A DNA stretch of 64,000 bases from Streptomyces sp. NBC_01775 (GCF_035917675.1 NZ_CP109104.1:1302001-1366000), one strand, 5' to 3'; counted from the first letter of the stretch, positions 1 through 8,897 are shown. Made by a program: numbers and translations. The notes: generated by a model from the letters alone, not told the origin.

Positions 1-295
1 TGCCGCCGTCGGCGGCCGAGGGGCGCCCCTCGGTGTCGATCCAGCCGAAGTGGTAGGCGGCCACGGTGTCCATCGGGGGTGCCAGCCGGTCGACGGCCGC
101 GCGCAGCACCGGCGTGGCGAGCGTGCGCCCGCGCTCCAGCAGGGCGCTCACGCTCTTGTTGTCGGCTGCCTTGCCCATGGTGCTCGCGCCGCCCTCATCC
201 ACGAGATGCTGCTTGGCCGGGGTCACAGGGTCTCCTCTGTGCGGTGCTGTCGTGCTGGCTGTACTGGCCGGGGTGGCTGCGTCAGTGGTGCTCAT
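1..295 (-). CDS. polyprenyl diphosphate synthase, N-terminal part (cut by window edge)
   Basis: Only the first 98 residues are inside the window. They have a Ser/Thr/Ala-rich head followed by a helical segment with RGRTLATPVLRAAVDRL and AAYHFGWID. This is the N-terminal pattern of the polyprenyl synthetase that accompanies hopanoid genes in streptomycetes. The Asp-rich catalytic motifs would lie beyond the edge, so the assignment leans on gene order. The ATG at 295-293 lies inside the end of hpnE and the two genes overlap by 14 bases, so it is translationally coupled as the fourth gene of this minus-strand operon. The expected role is to make prenyl diphosphate for squalene or hopene synthesis. 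Confidence 0.6.
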   Translation of the reverse strand, partial: MSTTDAATPASTASTTAPHRGDPVTPAKQHLVDEGGASTMGKAADNKSVSALLERGRTLATPVLRAAVDRLAPPMDTVAAYHFGWIDTEGRPSAADGG

Positions 296-1742
296 GGGCC
301 CTTCCTTCAATACCGGGGACCGGGTCCTTCGCGTGTGGACGGCCCAGCGCGACGAGGGCCTCGCGCGCCGCTGTCACTCCGCTGCGTACAGCGCTCTCCA
401 TGGTCGCGGGCCACCCCGTGGCGGTCCACGCGCCGGCCAGGTAGACGCCGGGAGCCGAGGTGCGCGCCCCCGGGCGCAGCCGGCCCACGCCCGGGGAGGG
501 CGCGAAAGTGGCTGTGCGCTCGCGCGTGACGAAGAAGTCGCGCACCCCCGCGCCCCTGGCTGCGGGCAACAGCCGCTCCAGCTCGGGGAGATAGCGCTCG
601 CGCAAGGTGGCGACCGGCTGGTCGATCTCCTCGTGCGCCACCGACTGCGAGAGCGCCAGATACTGCCCGCGCCCGGTGAGACCGGAGGCGGTGGTGCGGT
701 CGAAGACCCACTGGACGGGGGTGCCGAGCGCGGTGAAGAAGGGCTGCCGCAGCACCTTACGGTCGTAGATCACATGGATGTTGAGGATGGGTGCCGTGCC
801 GATGTCCAGCAGCCGGCCCGGGTCGGTGAGCGCGCCGTCGGGCAGCAGCCCGTGCGCCTCGCGCTGCGGTACGGCCAGCACGACCGTTCCGGCTTCCAGC
901 TCCTCGGCTCCGTCGGGCCCCTGATCGACCGCCACGCGCCATCCGCCGCCCTCCCCCGCCGGGGTCACGCTACGGGCCCGGGTGCGCAGCAGCGTGCGCA
1001 CTCCCGCCTTGTCCAGGGCGGCGCGGGCGAGCACGTCGTGGATGTCGCCGAGCGGGACGTGGGCCCAGCCGATGTCGGCGGCGCCCGGCTCGGACAGCAG
1101 CCCGGTCTTGAAGACCATCGCGGCCAGCCCCATGGAGGCTTGCGGGGCGCGGGCGTTGAGGGTCGCGGTGCCCACCAGGTCCCACAGCGCCTCGATGGTG
1201 CGCTCCGACTGGCCGTGCCGGTGCAGCCAGGTGCCGAAGTCGATGCCGTCGAGCGCCGGGTCGGCGGGGTCGAGGCCCTTCAGCGCCAGCGCGGCCCGCC
1301 CGACCGAGGCCCGCTCGGCGAGCGAGAGGTGAGGATAGGTGGCGAGGCTCGCGGCCAGGTGCAGGGGCACGGGCAGCGCGGTGCGCCGCAGCCTGCCCAG
1401 CCGTGGCCGCGCGCCGCCGACGTCCAGGACAGGCACGTCCAGCCTCTCCTGGAGGGGTGCGAGCCCGGCGCCGCCGACCCGGTCCAGGAGCCAGCTGTAG
1501 GCGGTGCAGCAGCGCAGGTAGACGTGCTGGCCGTTGTCGACGGTCAGTTCACCGGCGGCCGAGTCGCGGCGGAAGGAGAAGGCGAGGCCGCCCAGCCGGG
1601 GGCGGGTCTCGACGAGTGTGGTCTCCACGCCCGCCTCGGCCAGCCGCAGCGCGGCGGTCGTCCCGGCGAGGCCGCCGCCGAGGACTACGGCGCGCCGGGC
1701 CCTTCCCCGCGGCTCACCGGACCGCACTTCGTCCGCCGTCAT
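282..1742 (-). CDS. hpnE: hydroxysqualene dehydroxylase HpnE
   Basis: A 486-residue FAD-dependent amine-oxidase-fold protein. An N-terminal dinucleotide-binding motif VVLGGGLAGTTAALRLAEAG (about residues 19-38) is followed by an acidic strand end (VETRPRLGG). The C-terminal FAD motif VYLAGAWTATGWPATMESA, about 50 residues from the end, is typical of the phytoene desaturase/HpnE group. In the known pathway HpnC and HpnD convert two farnesyl diphosphates to hydroxysqualene and HpnE reduces this to squalene. All three genes lie here in the order hpnC-hpnD-hpnE, which supports HpnE over a carotenoid desaturase. A strong ribosome site (GGGGAGGAG) precedes the ATG at 1742. The gap to hpnD is 90 bases. 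Confidence 0.92.
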   Translation of the reverse strand: MTADEVRSGEPRGRARRAVVLGGGLAGTTAALRLAEAGVETTLVETRPRLGGLAFSFRRDSAAGELTVDNGQHVYLRCCTAYSWLLDRVGGAGLAPLQERLDVPVLDVGGARPRLGRLRRTALPVPLHLAASLATYPHLSLAERASVGRAALALKGLDPADPALDGIDFGTWLHRHGQSERTIEALWDLVGTATLNARAPQASMGLAAMVFKTGLLSEPGAADIGWAHVPLGDIHDVLARAALDKAGVRTLLRTRARSVTPAGEGGGWRVAVDQGPDGAEELEAGTVVLAVPQREAHGLLPDGALTDPGRLLDIGTAPILNIHVIYDRKVLRQPFFTALGTPVQWVFDRTTASGLTGRGQYLALSQSVAHEEIDQPVATLRERYLPELERLLPAARGAGVRDFFVTRERTATFAPSPGVGRLRPGARTSAPGVYLAGAWTATGWPATMESAVRSGVTAAREALVALGRPHAKDPVPGIEGRAHEHH

Positions 1743-1832
1743 GTGCGCTCCTCCCCTGGGTCCAGCTGATCGGTGTGGTCCGTGTCCGCTGGGACGCCGG
1801 ACCTGGTCCGCGGGTTGCCCGGCGGTAGGCCA

Positions 1833-2795
1833 TCAGGCGCCCCGCCGCGGCGCCTGCCGTGACACCATCCGCGCGTCGAAGCCGGAGAGGCCGCGCACCG
1901 CCACATACGCCTTCTCGTGTCCCGGCAGCGAGACCCGCCCGCGCAGCACGGCGGCGGGATCGGCGGAGATACGGTCCAGCAGCCGGTGGTAGATCCCGGC
2001 CATCGCGGCGACGCAGGCTCCCGAGCGGCGGTCGAGCATCGGCAAAAGGCGGTATCCCTCGGCGAACAGCGCGCGTGCGCGTCGCACTTCGAAGTGCACG
2101 AGTCCCGTGAAGTCAGCACCGGGCGGCACCGTATCGCTGTGAAAGCCCGCAGCACAGCCAAATTTTTCGAGATCCTCCAAGGGAAGGTACGTGCGTCCGT
2201 TGTCCGCGTCTTCCCTCACATCCCGGAGAATATTGGTCAGTTGCAGGGCGAGCCCCAAAGTGTCGGCGTATTCGGGGGCGTGAGTGGCCTCCCGTGCGCC
2301 CGGCACGGTGCCGAAGACTCCCAGCGAGAGACGGCCGATGGCGCCCGCCACGCAACGGCAGTAGGCCCTCAGGTCGTCCCAGGTCTCATAGGTGGCACCT
2401 CGCACGTCCATCAGCACGCCGTCGATCAGTTCGTCGAGTCCCGCGAGCGGGATCGGAAAGCCTCCCGCCGCGTGGCTGAGGGCGACGGCGACCGGGTCGG
2501 TGTCGTCCCAGGAGACCTCGCGCTCCCGGACGCGGGCGAGGAGCTCGCGGGTCTCCTCCAGGCGGGTCTCCTTCGCCGGGGTGTCCAGCGCGCCGTCGCC
2601 GATGTCGTCCACGCGGCGGGAGAAGGCGTAGAGCGCCGACATGGCCTGGCGCTTGGGTGCGGGGAGCAGCCTGATGCCGTAGGCGAAGTTGCGGGCCTGC
2701 TGTCCTGTGACGGCCTCGCAGTACCGGTAGGCAGCCGCCACCTGCGGGGGCAGTTGCTGCGCGGATCTGGCTCCGGCTCCGTCCGTTCGGTCCAT
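1833..2795 (-). CDS. hpnD: presqualene diphosphate synthase HpnD
   Basis: A 320-residue squalene/phytoene synthase family enzyme. Two Asp-rich substrate-binding motifs are visible: YAFSRRVDDIGDG (about residues 49-61) and DVREDADNGRTYLP in the second half, with the family segment LGLALQLTNILRDV just before it. The reading frame stays open upstream into hpnC, but MDRTDG at 2795 leaves an 8-base gap after the hpnC stop and gives the usual length for the family. It is expected to condense two farnesyl diphosphates to presqualene diphosphate, which HpnC converts to hydroxysqualene. Distinguishing HpnD from HpnC rests on order and on the closer match here to canonical phytoene-synthase motifs. Confidence 0.9.
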   Translation of the reverse strand: MDRTDGAGARSAQQLPPQVAAAYRYCEAVTGQQARNFAYGIRLLPAPKRQAMSALYAFSRRVDDIGDGALDTPAKETRLEETRELLARVREREVSWDDTDPVAVALSHAAGGFPIPLAGLDELIDGVLMDVRGATYETWDDLRAYCRCVAGAIGRLSLGVFGTVPGAREATHAPEYADTLGLALQLTNILRDVREDADNGRTYLPLEDLEKFGCAAGFHSDTVPPGADFTGLVHFEVRRARALFAEGYRLLPMLDRRSGACVAAMAGIYHRLLDRISADPAAVLRGRVSLPGHEKAYVAVRGLSGFDARMVSRQAPRRGA

Positions 2796-2803
2796 GCTCC
2801 CGG

Positions 2804-3706
2804 TCACCCCTCTCCTCGCAGGCTCGCCCAGGACTCGCGCGCCACGCTCAGCGCACCCGCCCGGGGAGCCCCTGCCAGTACGTCGTATCGCGCGGCCCGC
2901 AGGGCGCCGGCCGCGGCCCGGCCCCCGCCGGTGAAGCCCGCCAGCAGCAGCCTGAGCCTGCCGTGCACGCTGCGTACCAGCGGCGTGCCCTCGTCCAGCA
3001 GGCCCAGGGCGCGCTCGGTCTCGAAGGCGATAAGGGCTCGCACCGAGGCGTTCGCGGTGGGTGCCGCCAAGTCGCCCTCGCCGACCCGGAAGCGGTCCAT
3101 GTCCTCGGCCGGCAGGTAGACGCGGTCCCTGGCCAGGTCCTCCGCGACGTCCTGGAGGTGTTCGACGATCTGGAGCCCGGTGCACACCGCGTCCGACAGC
3201 CGCACCCGCTCGGGGGTGGCGGTGCCGGTGATCGCGAGCACGAGGTGACCCACCGGGTTCGCCGACAGCTCGCAGTAGGCGAGGAGTTCGGCGTAGGTGG
3301 CGTAGCGGCGGACCTTCTGGTCCTGTCGGTTGGCCTCGATCAGCGCGAGGAACGGCTCGGGCGACAGGGCGCGCCCGCGCACGGTCGGGACGAGGGCGCG
3401 CAGCAGGGGGTGACCGGGCTCCGGTCCGGCGGGGGCGAAGACCCGGTGCAGATCGGATTCGAACGCGTCGAGCATCGCGAGGGGGTCGTCCGCCTGGTCG
3501 GCGGGCAGCCCCAGGTGGGCCGCGTGGGCGGGACCGGAGGTCAGGTCGCTGTCGCCGATGTCGTCGACGAGACGGGCGAAGCCGTAGACGGCCATCAGGT
3601 CGTTCCGCCACTCACGTGGGAGGAAGCGGGGTGCCACCGGGAAGTTCTCCGTCTTGGCCTGGGAGAGCACAGCGCGCGTGTGCGCGTCCTCCTCCGCGGT
3701 CACCAC
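2804..3706 (-). CDS. hpnC: hydroxysqualene synthase HpnC
   Basis: A 300-residue member of the squalene/phytoene synthase family. The N-terminus contains KTENFPVAPRFLPREWRNDL, the hallmark of HpnC. The first Asp motif is FARLVDDIGDSD and the second is DVAEDLARDRVYLP. It should convert presqualene diphosphate to hydroxysqualene. It is the first gene of the hopanoid operon. The start is a GTG at 3706 (a second GTG follows at 3703). Nearby ATG triplets at 3717 and 3723 are out of frame. The 262 bases upstream separate it from the convergent end of no other gene: the TetR gene upstream is read in the same direction, so the operon promoter should lie in 3707-3968, although I could not fix -10/-35 boxes there. 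Confidence 0.9.
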   Translation of the reverse strand: MVTAEEDAHTRAVLSQAKTENFPVAPRFLPREWRNDLMAVYGFARLVDDIGDSDLTSGPAHAAHLGLPADQADDPLAMLDAFESDLHRVFAPAGPEPGHPLLRALVPTVRGRALSPEPFLALIEANRQDQKVRRYATYAELLAYCELSANPVGHLVLAITGTATPERVRLSDAVCTGLQIVEHLQDVAEDLARDRVYLPAEDMDRFRVGEGDLAAPTANASVRALIAFETERALGLLDEGTPLVRSVHGRLRLLLAGFTGGGRAAAGALRAARYDVLAGAPRAGALSVARESWASLRGEG

Positions 3707-3968
3707 GTGCTGCCCATGGCCATTGCCGTCACATCTCCGTTTCTACACCGCTGCGCCAGAACATCCTATTTCGGACACGCCGCGCTCGCCGGCCTGCGGA
3801 TCCAGCCGGCGGCACGGGTTCCCTGGGCTGCTCCGCCCGACTTGCCGCGAATCAGCACCGAAACAGCTTACGCCGTACATCAACCACTCGTGCGGGGGGT
3901 GACCCAGCCGAATCCGCCGGTACCGGAGAGCCCGGGAACGCGCGGGCGGGACGGGAACCGACAGCCCG

Positions 3969-4700
3969 TCAGGGCGCGGTCAGCCCCGCGAGGATGTCGC
4001 GCAGAACCCGCTCGATGAGGTAATGGACCTGCTCACCGGCGAGCATGTCGAGCGGGCCGTCGAGGAGCAGCATCGCGAGGCCGTGCACCGTGGCCCAGGC
4101 GCTCACCTCGGCGCCGGGTCTGCGCTCCCGGGACATCACCCCGGCGGCGACCAGTTCGTCCAGGGTCTCGATGAGCATCTCGAACGAACGGGCCTCCCAC
4201 AGCTCCGGGGCACCCAGCCCGTCCTCGGCGGTGAAGGTGATCCGGGCCGGGGACTCTGGGCAAAAGGCGGTGCGGTAGAGCCCCGGCTCCTCCCGGGCGA
4301 AGCGGATGTAGCTGCGGCCCAGCGCCAACACCCGCTCCTGCGCCGCCTCGGGGCCGTCGCCGTCGACCTCCCGGCCCCCGGCTTCCATGCGCTCGACCAG
4401 CCGCTGCTGACCGTGCTCCTTGACGGCGTGGAGGAGTTCACCCTGACCGTCGAAGTGGCGGTAGGCGGCCGTGGCCGAGACGCCCACCTTCCGGGCCGCG
4501 GCGCGCAGCACCACAGCATCCGGGCCGCCTTCGACGGCCAGTTCGATGGCGGCATGGATCAGCGCGTTGCGCAGGTCGCCGTGGTGGTAGCCGCTCTTGC
4601 TCTTGCGGGCGGGGCGGCCCGCGTCTCCGTCGCCGCCCGCCTCTCCGTCGTCGCCCGCTTCGGAACCCGTCGCCCTGCTGTTCGCCTCCATGTCCCCCAT
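3969..4700 (-). CDS. TetR-family transcriptional repressor
   Basis: A 243-residue regulator. After a hydrophilic, low-complexity head (about residues 1-35, rich in Gly/Glu/Asp) comes the TetR helix-turn-helix domain: YHHGDLRNALIHAAIELA, then VLRAAARKVGVSATAAYRHF. The C-terminal half is the usual ligand-binding, dimerising helical region and ends LIERVLRDILAGL. It is divergent from the MMPL exporter gene starting at 4814, and the 113-base gap between them carries two copies of a palindromic site. The simplest reading is a repressor of the exporter and of itself, released by an export substrate. The ligand cannot be told from sequence. Confidence 0.88.
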   Translation of the reverse strand: MGDMEANSRATGSEAGDDGEAGGDGDAGRPARKSKSGYHHGDLRNALIHAAIELAVEGGPDAVVLRAAARKVGVSATAAYRHFDGQGELLHAVKEHGQQRLVERMEAGGREVDGDGPEAAQERVLALGRSYIRFAREEPGLYRTAFCPESPARITFTAEDGLGAPELWEARSFEMLIETLDELVAAGVMSRERRPGAEVSAWATVHGLAMLLLDGPLDMLAGEQVHYLIERVLRDILAGLTAP

Positions 4701-4705
4701 CCTGC

Positions 4706-4763
4706 CCTATGTTGACGTCATTAACATCTGCTGCCAGTATCAAGTTTACGGCGTCAACATAGG
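4706..4763. promoter_or_regulatory. two-copy TetR operator with embedded promoter
   Basis: A perfect 12-bp inverted repeat, CCTATGTTGACG (4706-4717) and CGTCAACATAGG (4752-4763), brackets the gap between the repressor and exporter genes. Seen another way there are two related 19-bp sites at 4709-4727 and 4742-4760 that share 14 of 19 bases, 33 bp apart (about three helical turns). On the plus strand TTGACG (4712-4717) and CAGTAT (4735-4740) with a 17-bp spacer form a good promoter for the exporter, lying inside the operator. Bound repressor would block it directly. Confidence 0.65.
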
Positions 4764-4813
4764 CGCGTCCGCCGTGCGCGCCACCCACATCCGATTTCCC
4801 GGGGGATCACATA

Positions 4814-7030
4814 GTGCTCCGACGCATCGCCGACCTCACCCATCGCAGGGCCCGCGTGGTACTGCTGCTCTCCCTGCTCGCCGCGGTCGGGCTGGCCGCC
4901 ATCGGCTTCGGCGCCTTCGGCCAGCTCAAGGGCGGCGGGTTCGACGACCCCGACTCGCCCAGCTCGCGGGCGGCCACCGTCATAGACGACACCTTCCACG
5001 GCGAGGACAACCTCGTCCTGCTCGTCCGCGCCAAGGGCGGCAAGCTCGACGCACCCGCTGCCAAGAAGGCCGGCACCGAGCTGACCAAGGGGCTCAAATC
5101 CCAGGAGGGCGTCACCCAGGTCGCCTCCTACTGGGCCCCGGGCGGCTCGGCCCTCACCTCCCGCGACGGCACCCAGGCGCTGGTCCTCGCCCACGTCGAC
5201 GAGGAGGACACCGAGACGGTCAAAGACATCACCGACAAGTGGAGCGGTGAGCGGGGCGCGGTCTCCGTGCGCGCCGGCGGCGGTGCCGCGCTCAACGAGC
5301 AGGTCAACGCCCAGGTCTCCAAGGACCTCGCGGTGGCCGAGTCCATCGCCGTGCCCGTCACCCTCATTCTGCTGATCATCGCCTTCGGCAGCGTGGTGGC
5401 GGCTCTGCTGCCGCTGGCCATCGGGCTGGTCGCCATCCTGGGCACCTTCGCCGAGCTGTACGTGATCGGCAGCATCACCGACGTCTCGGTCTTCGCCGTC
5501 AACCTCACCACCGCGCTCGGCCTCGGGCTCGGCATCGACTACGGCCTGCTGCTGGTCAGCCGCTTCAGGGAGCGGCTGAGCGCGGGGGACGAGATCGCGG
5601 TGGCCCTTCGCACGACGGTGCGCACGGCGGGCCGCACCATCCTCTTCTCGGCCTCCACCGTGGTGGCGGCGCTCGCGGCGCTGCTGCTGTTCCCGCAGTA
5701 CTTCCTGCGCTCGTTCGCCTACGCCGGCATCGGCGTCGTCTTCATCGCGGCGCTCTCCGCGCTCTTCATCGTCCCCGCGCTGCTCGCCGTGCTGGGACAC
5801 CGCGTCAACAAGGGCCGGCTGCCGTGGGCGGACGCCGTGCGCAAGCCGGAGGCCCCGCTGTGGGGGCGGCTGGCGCGTACGGTCATGCGGCGGCCCGCGC
5901 TCACCGCGCTGCCGGTGCTGGCCGTGCTGCTGCTGGCCGCCAGCCCGCTGCTGGGCGCCAACTTCGGCTCGCCCGACGAGCGGGTACTGCCCGAGAGCGC
6001 CGAGAGCCGGCAGGTCTCCACCGCGCTCCAGCACGACTTCGCCGGCAACGAGTCCGCGGGCGTCCAGGTCGTGACCGAGGGACGGGCCGCCGACGGCGCC
6101 GTGGCGGACTACGCGCGGAAGATCTCCCGGCTGGACGGCGTCGTCCGCGTCCAGGCGGCGACCGGCACCTACGCCGAGGGGCGCTCGGTGCGGGCCCCCG
6201 GCGCCGCGCACGCCGGGTTCAGCGAGCACGGCGTGCACCGGATGTCGGTCACCACCAAGCTGACGCCCGCCTCCGAGAAAGCACAGGACCTGGTGCGCGA
6301 GATCCGCGACCTGCCGGGCCCCGGCACGGACACGCTGGTCGGCGGCAGGGACGCGGCGCTGATCGACTCCAAGGCGTCCATCGGTGACAAGCTGCCGGCG
6401 GCCGTCGCCTGGATCGTGGGCTCGACGTTCGTGCTGCTCTTCCTGTTCACCGGCAGCGTCGTCCAGCCGCTGCGCGCCCTGGTCCTCAACGGCATCAGCC
6501 TGACCGCCGCCATCGGCGCGATGGTGTGGGTCTTCCAGGACGGCCACCTCTCCTCGCTGCTGGGCTTCACCGCGATGCCGATGGACACCTCCATGACGGT
6601 GCTGATGTTCTGCATCGTCTTCGGGCTGTCCATGGACTACGAGGTGTTCGTGACCAGCCGCATCAAGGAGCTGCACGACGCGGGGGCGAGCGATCACGAG
6701 GCGGTCGTCGGCGGGCTCTCGCGCACCGGGCGGATCGTGACCATGGCGGCGGGGCTGCTGGCGGTGAGCTTCTTCGCCTTCGTCACCGGCAATGTCAGCT
6801 TCATCCAGATGTTCGGTCTGGGCAGCGGGCTGGCGATCCTGATCGACGCGGTCGCGGTGCGCGGGGTGCTGGTGCCCGCGGCGATGCGACTGCTGGGCCG
6901 CACCGCCTGGTACGCGCCAGGGCCCCTGCGCCGGCTGCACGCGAAGGCGGGCCTGAGCGAGAGCGGGGCCGAGGAGGCCGACGGGGAGACCGACGGGAAG
7001 GACCGGCACCATACGCCCACCGGGGTCTGA
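4814..7030 (+). CDS. MMPL-family membrane exporter
   Basis: A 738-residue MMPL/RND-type transporter. There is one N-terminal transmembrane helix (about residues 14-35), an extracytoplasmic domain, then a block of five or six helices (about 175-340, with LTTALGLGLGIDYGLLLVSRFRE). A second repeat follows: a helix at about 365-385, an external domain, and a helix block at about 530-690 with FCIVFGLSMDYEVFVTSRIKE. The paired GxxxDY motifs in each half are the proton-relay positions of the family. The start is a GTG at 4814 after GGGGGA. It is under the divergent TetR. It lies next to a hopanoid operon, so lipid export is possible, but MMPL proteins also export drugs and siderophores. Confidence 0.9.
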   Translation: MLRRIADLTHRRARVVLLLSLLAAVGLAAIGFGAFGQLKGGGFDDPDSPSSRAATVIDDTFHGEDNLVLLVRAKGGKLDAPAAKKAGTELTKGLKSQEGVTQVASYWAPGGSALTSRDGTQALVLAHVDEEDTETVKDITDKWSGERGAVSVRAGGGAALNEQVNAQVSKDLAVAESIAVPVTLILLIIAFGSVVAALLPLAIGLVAILGTFAELYVIGSITDVSVFAVNLTTALGLGLGIDYGLLLVSRFRERLSAGDEIAVALRTTVRTAGRTILFSASTVVAALAALLLFPQYFLRSFAYAGIGVVFIAALSALFIVPALLAVLGHRVNKGRLPWADAVRKPEAPLWGRLARTVMRRPALTALPVLAVLLLAASPLLGANFGSPDERVLPESAESRQVSTALQHDFAGNESAGVQVVTEGRAADGAVADYARKISRLDGVVRVQAATGTYAEGRSVRAPGAAHAGFSEHGVHRMSVTTKLTPASEKAQDLVREIRDLPGPGTDTLVGGRDAALIDSKASIGDKLPAAVAWIVGSTFVLLFLFTGSVVQPLRALVLNGISLTAAIGAMVWVFQDGHLSSLLGFTAMPMDTSMTVLMFCIVFGLSMDYEVFVTSRIKELHDAGASDHEAVVGGLSRTGRIVTMAAGLLAVSFFAFVTGNVSFIQMFGLGSGLAILIDAVAVRGVLVPAAMRLLGRTAWYAPGPLRRLHAKAGLSESGAEEADGETDGKDRHHTPTGV

Positions 7031-7064
7031 TCCGCTCCGGCCCCCGCGCGGACGCCGCACGCGA

Positions 7065-7105
7065 CGTGGCCCGCACTCCCGGCTCTCGCCGGAGTGCGGG
7101 CCACG
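7065..7105. terminator. bidirectional hairpin between convergent genes
   Basis: Perfect 15-bp arms, CGTGGCCCGCACTCC (7065-7079) and GGAGTGCGGGCCACG (7091-7105), with an 11-base loop. It sits in the 93-base gap between the converging MMPL gene and the ABC transporter operon. It has no clear T-tract, as is common for Streptomyces terminators. Confidence 0.75.
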
Positions 7106-7123
7106 CGCTGTGCTGCGGACCTG

Positions 7124-7966
7124 CTACTTGCCCGTGAACTTCTCGTACTCCTTGAGCACTTCCTCGGTCGGGCCGTCGAGCAGCAGCTCGCCCTTCTCCA
7201 GCCACAGCACCCGCTCGCACGTGTCGCGGATGGACTTGTTGTTGTGGCTGACCAGGAAGACCGAACCCGCCTCCTTGCGCAGCTCGCGGATGCGGGCCTC
7301 GGAGCGCTTCTGGAACTTCTTGTCGCCGGTGGCCAGCGCCTCGTCGATCATCAGTACTTCGTGGTCCTTGGCGGCGGCGATCGAGAAGCGCAGCCGGGCG
7401 GCCATGCCCGAGGAGTAGGTGCGCATCGGCAGGGTGATGAAGTCACCCTTCTCGTTGATGCCGGAGAAGTCGACGATGCCCTGGTAGCGCTCGGCGATCT
7501 CCTCCCGGGTCATGCCCATCGCCAGTCCGCCCAGGACCACGTTCCGCTCGCCGGTCAGGTCGTTCATCAGCGCCGCGTTCACGCCCAGGAGCGAGGGCTG
7601 GCCGTCGGTGTAGACCTTGCCCCTCTCGGCGGGCAGCAGGCCGGCGATGGCCTTGAGCAGCGTGGACTTGCCCGAGCCGTTGGAGCCGATCAGGCCGACG
7701 GCCTGGCCCTTGTAGGCGGTGAAGCTGACGCCCCTGACCGCGTGCACCTCGCGCATGCCGCTGCCCGGCTTACGGCGCACGATGCGGTTGAGGGCCGCCG
7801 TGGCGCTGCCCCTGCCCTTGGATCCACCGTAGACGCGGTAGACGATGTGCAGGTCCTCGGCGATGACCGTGGGCACCCAGGGGCCCGGGGTCTGCGCGGC
7901 CTCCGCCTCCGTCTTCTTGCCGGAGGCGGCGGCACCGCTCTGCTCGGTGTGCTCAGCCACGGCCAT
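7124..7966 (-). CDS. ABC exporter ATP-binding subunit (TagH/Wzt-like)
   Basis: A 280-residue ATPase. Walker A is GLIGSNGSGKSTLLKAIAGL. The signature region is degenerate (TYSSGMAARLRFSIA), as in polysaccharide/teichoic-acid exporters, followed by Walker B VLMIDEALATGD and the switch His in FLVSHNNKSI. Features such as KSGSMREVHAVRGVSF-type spacing and the YSSGM signature place it with Wzt/TagH ATPases rather than drug exporters. The start chosen is ATG 7966 (MAVAEHTEQ), which overlaps the permease stop by 14 bases. An open frame runs further upstream but without family similarity. It is the last gene of the seven-gene operon running from 14181. Confidence 0.88.
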   Translation of the reverse strand: MAVAEHTEQSGAAASGKKTEAEAAQTPGPWVPTVIAEDLHIVYRVYGGSKGRGSATAALNRIVRRKPGSGMREVHAVRGVSFTAYKGQAVGLIGSNGSGKSTLLKAIAGLLPAERGKVYTDGQPSLLGVNAALMNDLTGERNVVLGGLAMGMTREEIAERYQGIVDFSGINEKGDFITLPMRTYSSGMAARLRFSIAAAKDHEVLMIDEALATGDKKFQKRSEARIRELRKEAGSVFLVSHNNKSIRDTCERVLWLEKGELLLDGPTEEVLKEYEKFTGK

Positions 7967-8897
7967 AACGCTCCTCCGCCTTCCAGAAGAAAACAAATCC
8001 GCCGACCCCGACCAGCACGGCCCAGCCCAGGGCGAGCGCCCACACGTGGGGCGGCAGCTCACTGGCGGGGTATTCGTCGATGAACGCGAAACGCATGAGG
8101 TCCATGTACACCGCGGCGGGGTTGGCCAGCATGATGTCGGTCACCCACCCCGGTGCGCCCGCCCTGCTCTCCAGCATGTGCCGCAGCGGGAACATCACGC
8201 CGGACGCGTACATCCAGGTCCGGGTGATGAAGGGCATGAGCTGGGCCAGGTCGGGGGTCTTGCTGCCCAGCCGGGCCATGATGAGCGCCAGACCGGTGTT
8301 GAACCCGAACTGGCAGGCCAGCGCGGGAATGATCAACAGCCATGACCAGGTGGGGAACTGCCCGAACCCGAGCAGGATGACGGCCAGCACGATCATCGAG
8401 TAGAGCAGCTGCTGAAGCTGCTGGAGCGAGATCGAGATGGGCAGCGAGGCGCGCGGGAAGTGCAGCGCGCGCACCAGCCCCAGGTTCGAAGAGACGGCCC
8501 GGACCCCGTTGAGCGCCGAGGCCTGGGTGAAGGTGAAGACGAACACCCCGGTGACCAGGAAGGGGATGTAGTTCTCGTCACCGCCCGGGACGCCCCGGCG
8601 GCTGTCGAGCAGGATTCCGAAGATGAAGAAGTACACCGCCGCGTTCAGCAGCGGAGTGGCCACCTGCCACAACTGGCCCAGCTTCGCCTGGCTGTACTGG
8701 GCCGTCAGCTTCGCCCGGGAGAAGGCGAGAATGAAATGCCGCCGCGCCCACAGCTGCCGCGTGTACTCAGGCAGCGAGGGGCGTGCTCCGCTCACCGACA
8801 GGCCGTACTTGGCCGCGAGTTCGGCCGGGGTCAGACTGTCGTCCGGCGACGGCGGAGGGGTCACGCCGACGGCACTGTCGTGGGTTGTCTCGCTCAC
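7953..8897 (-). CDS. ABC-2 type exporter permease (TagG/Wzm-like)
   Basis: About 314 residues with a cytoplasmic N-terminal part (ending LPEYTRQLWARRHFILAFSRAKL) and six transmembrane helices, the ABC2_membrane arrangement. The phrase AKLTAQYSQAKLGQLWQVATPLLNA is characteristic of O-antigen/teichoic-acid exporters. Together with the overlapping ATPase gene it should flip or export a lipid-linked glycan or polyol-phosphate polymer. The start is uncertain: GTG at 8897 gives MSETTHD, while TTG 8927 and GTG 8918 are in frame upstream. A GAGGA sequence sits between these. Sixty-six bases separate it from the glycosyltransferase gene. Confidence 0.87.
   Translation of the reverse strand: MSETTHDSAVGVTPPPSPDDSLTPAELAAKYGLSVSGARPSLPEYTRQLWARRHFILAFSRAKLTAQYSQAKLGQLWQVATPLLNAAVYFFIFGILLDSRRGVPGGDENYIPFLVTGVFVFTFTQASALNGVRAVSSNLGLVRALHFPRASLPISISLQQLQQLLYSMIVLAVILLGFGQFPTWSWLLIIPALACQFGFNTGLALIMARLGSKTPDLAQLMPFITRTWMYASGVMFPLRHMLESRAGAPGWVTDIMLANPAAVYMDLMRFAFIDEYPASELPPHVWALALGWAVLVGVGGFVFFWKAEERYGRG

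Noticed and set aside
66..1769. Long plus-strand frame opposite hpnE
   Set aside because: No motif, no ribosome site, and composition typical of an antisense frame in high-GC DNA.
3715..3723. ATG triplets just upstream of hpnC
   Set aside because: Both are out of frame with hpnC; the GTG at 3706 is the first usable start.
4754..7060. Long open frame on the minus strand opposite the MMPL gene
   Set aside because: His/Gln/Glu/Arg-rich composition with no family motif; it is the high-GC antisense shadow of the exporter.
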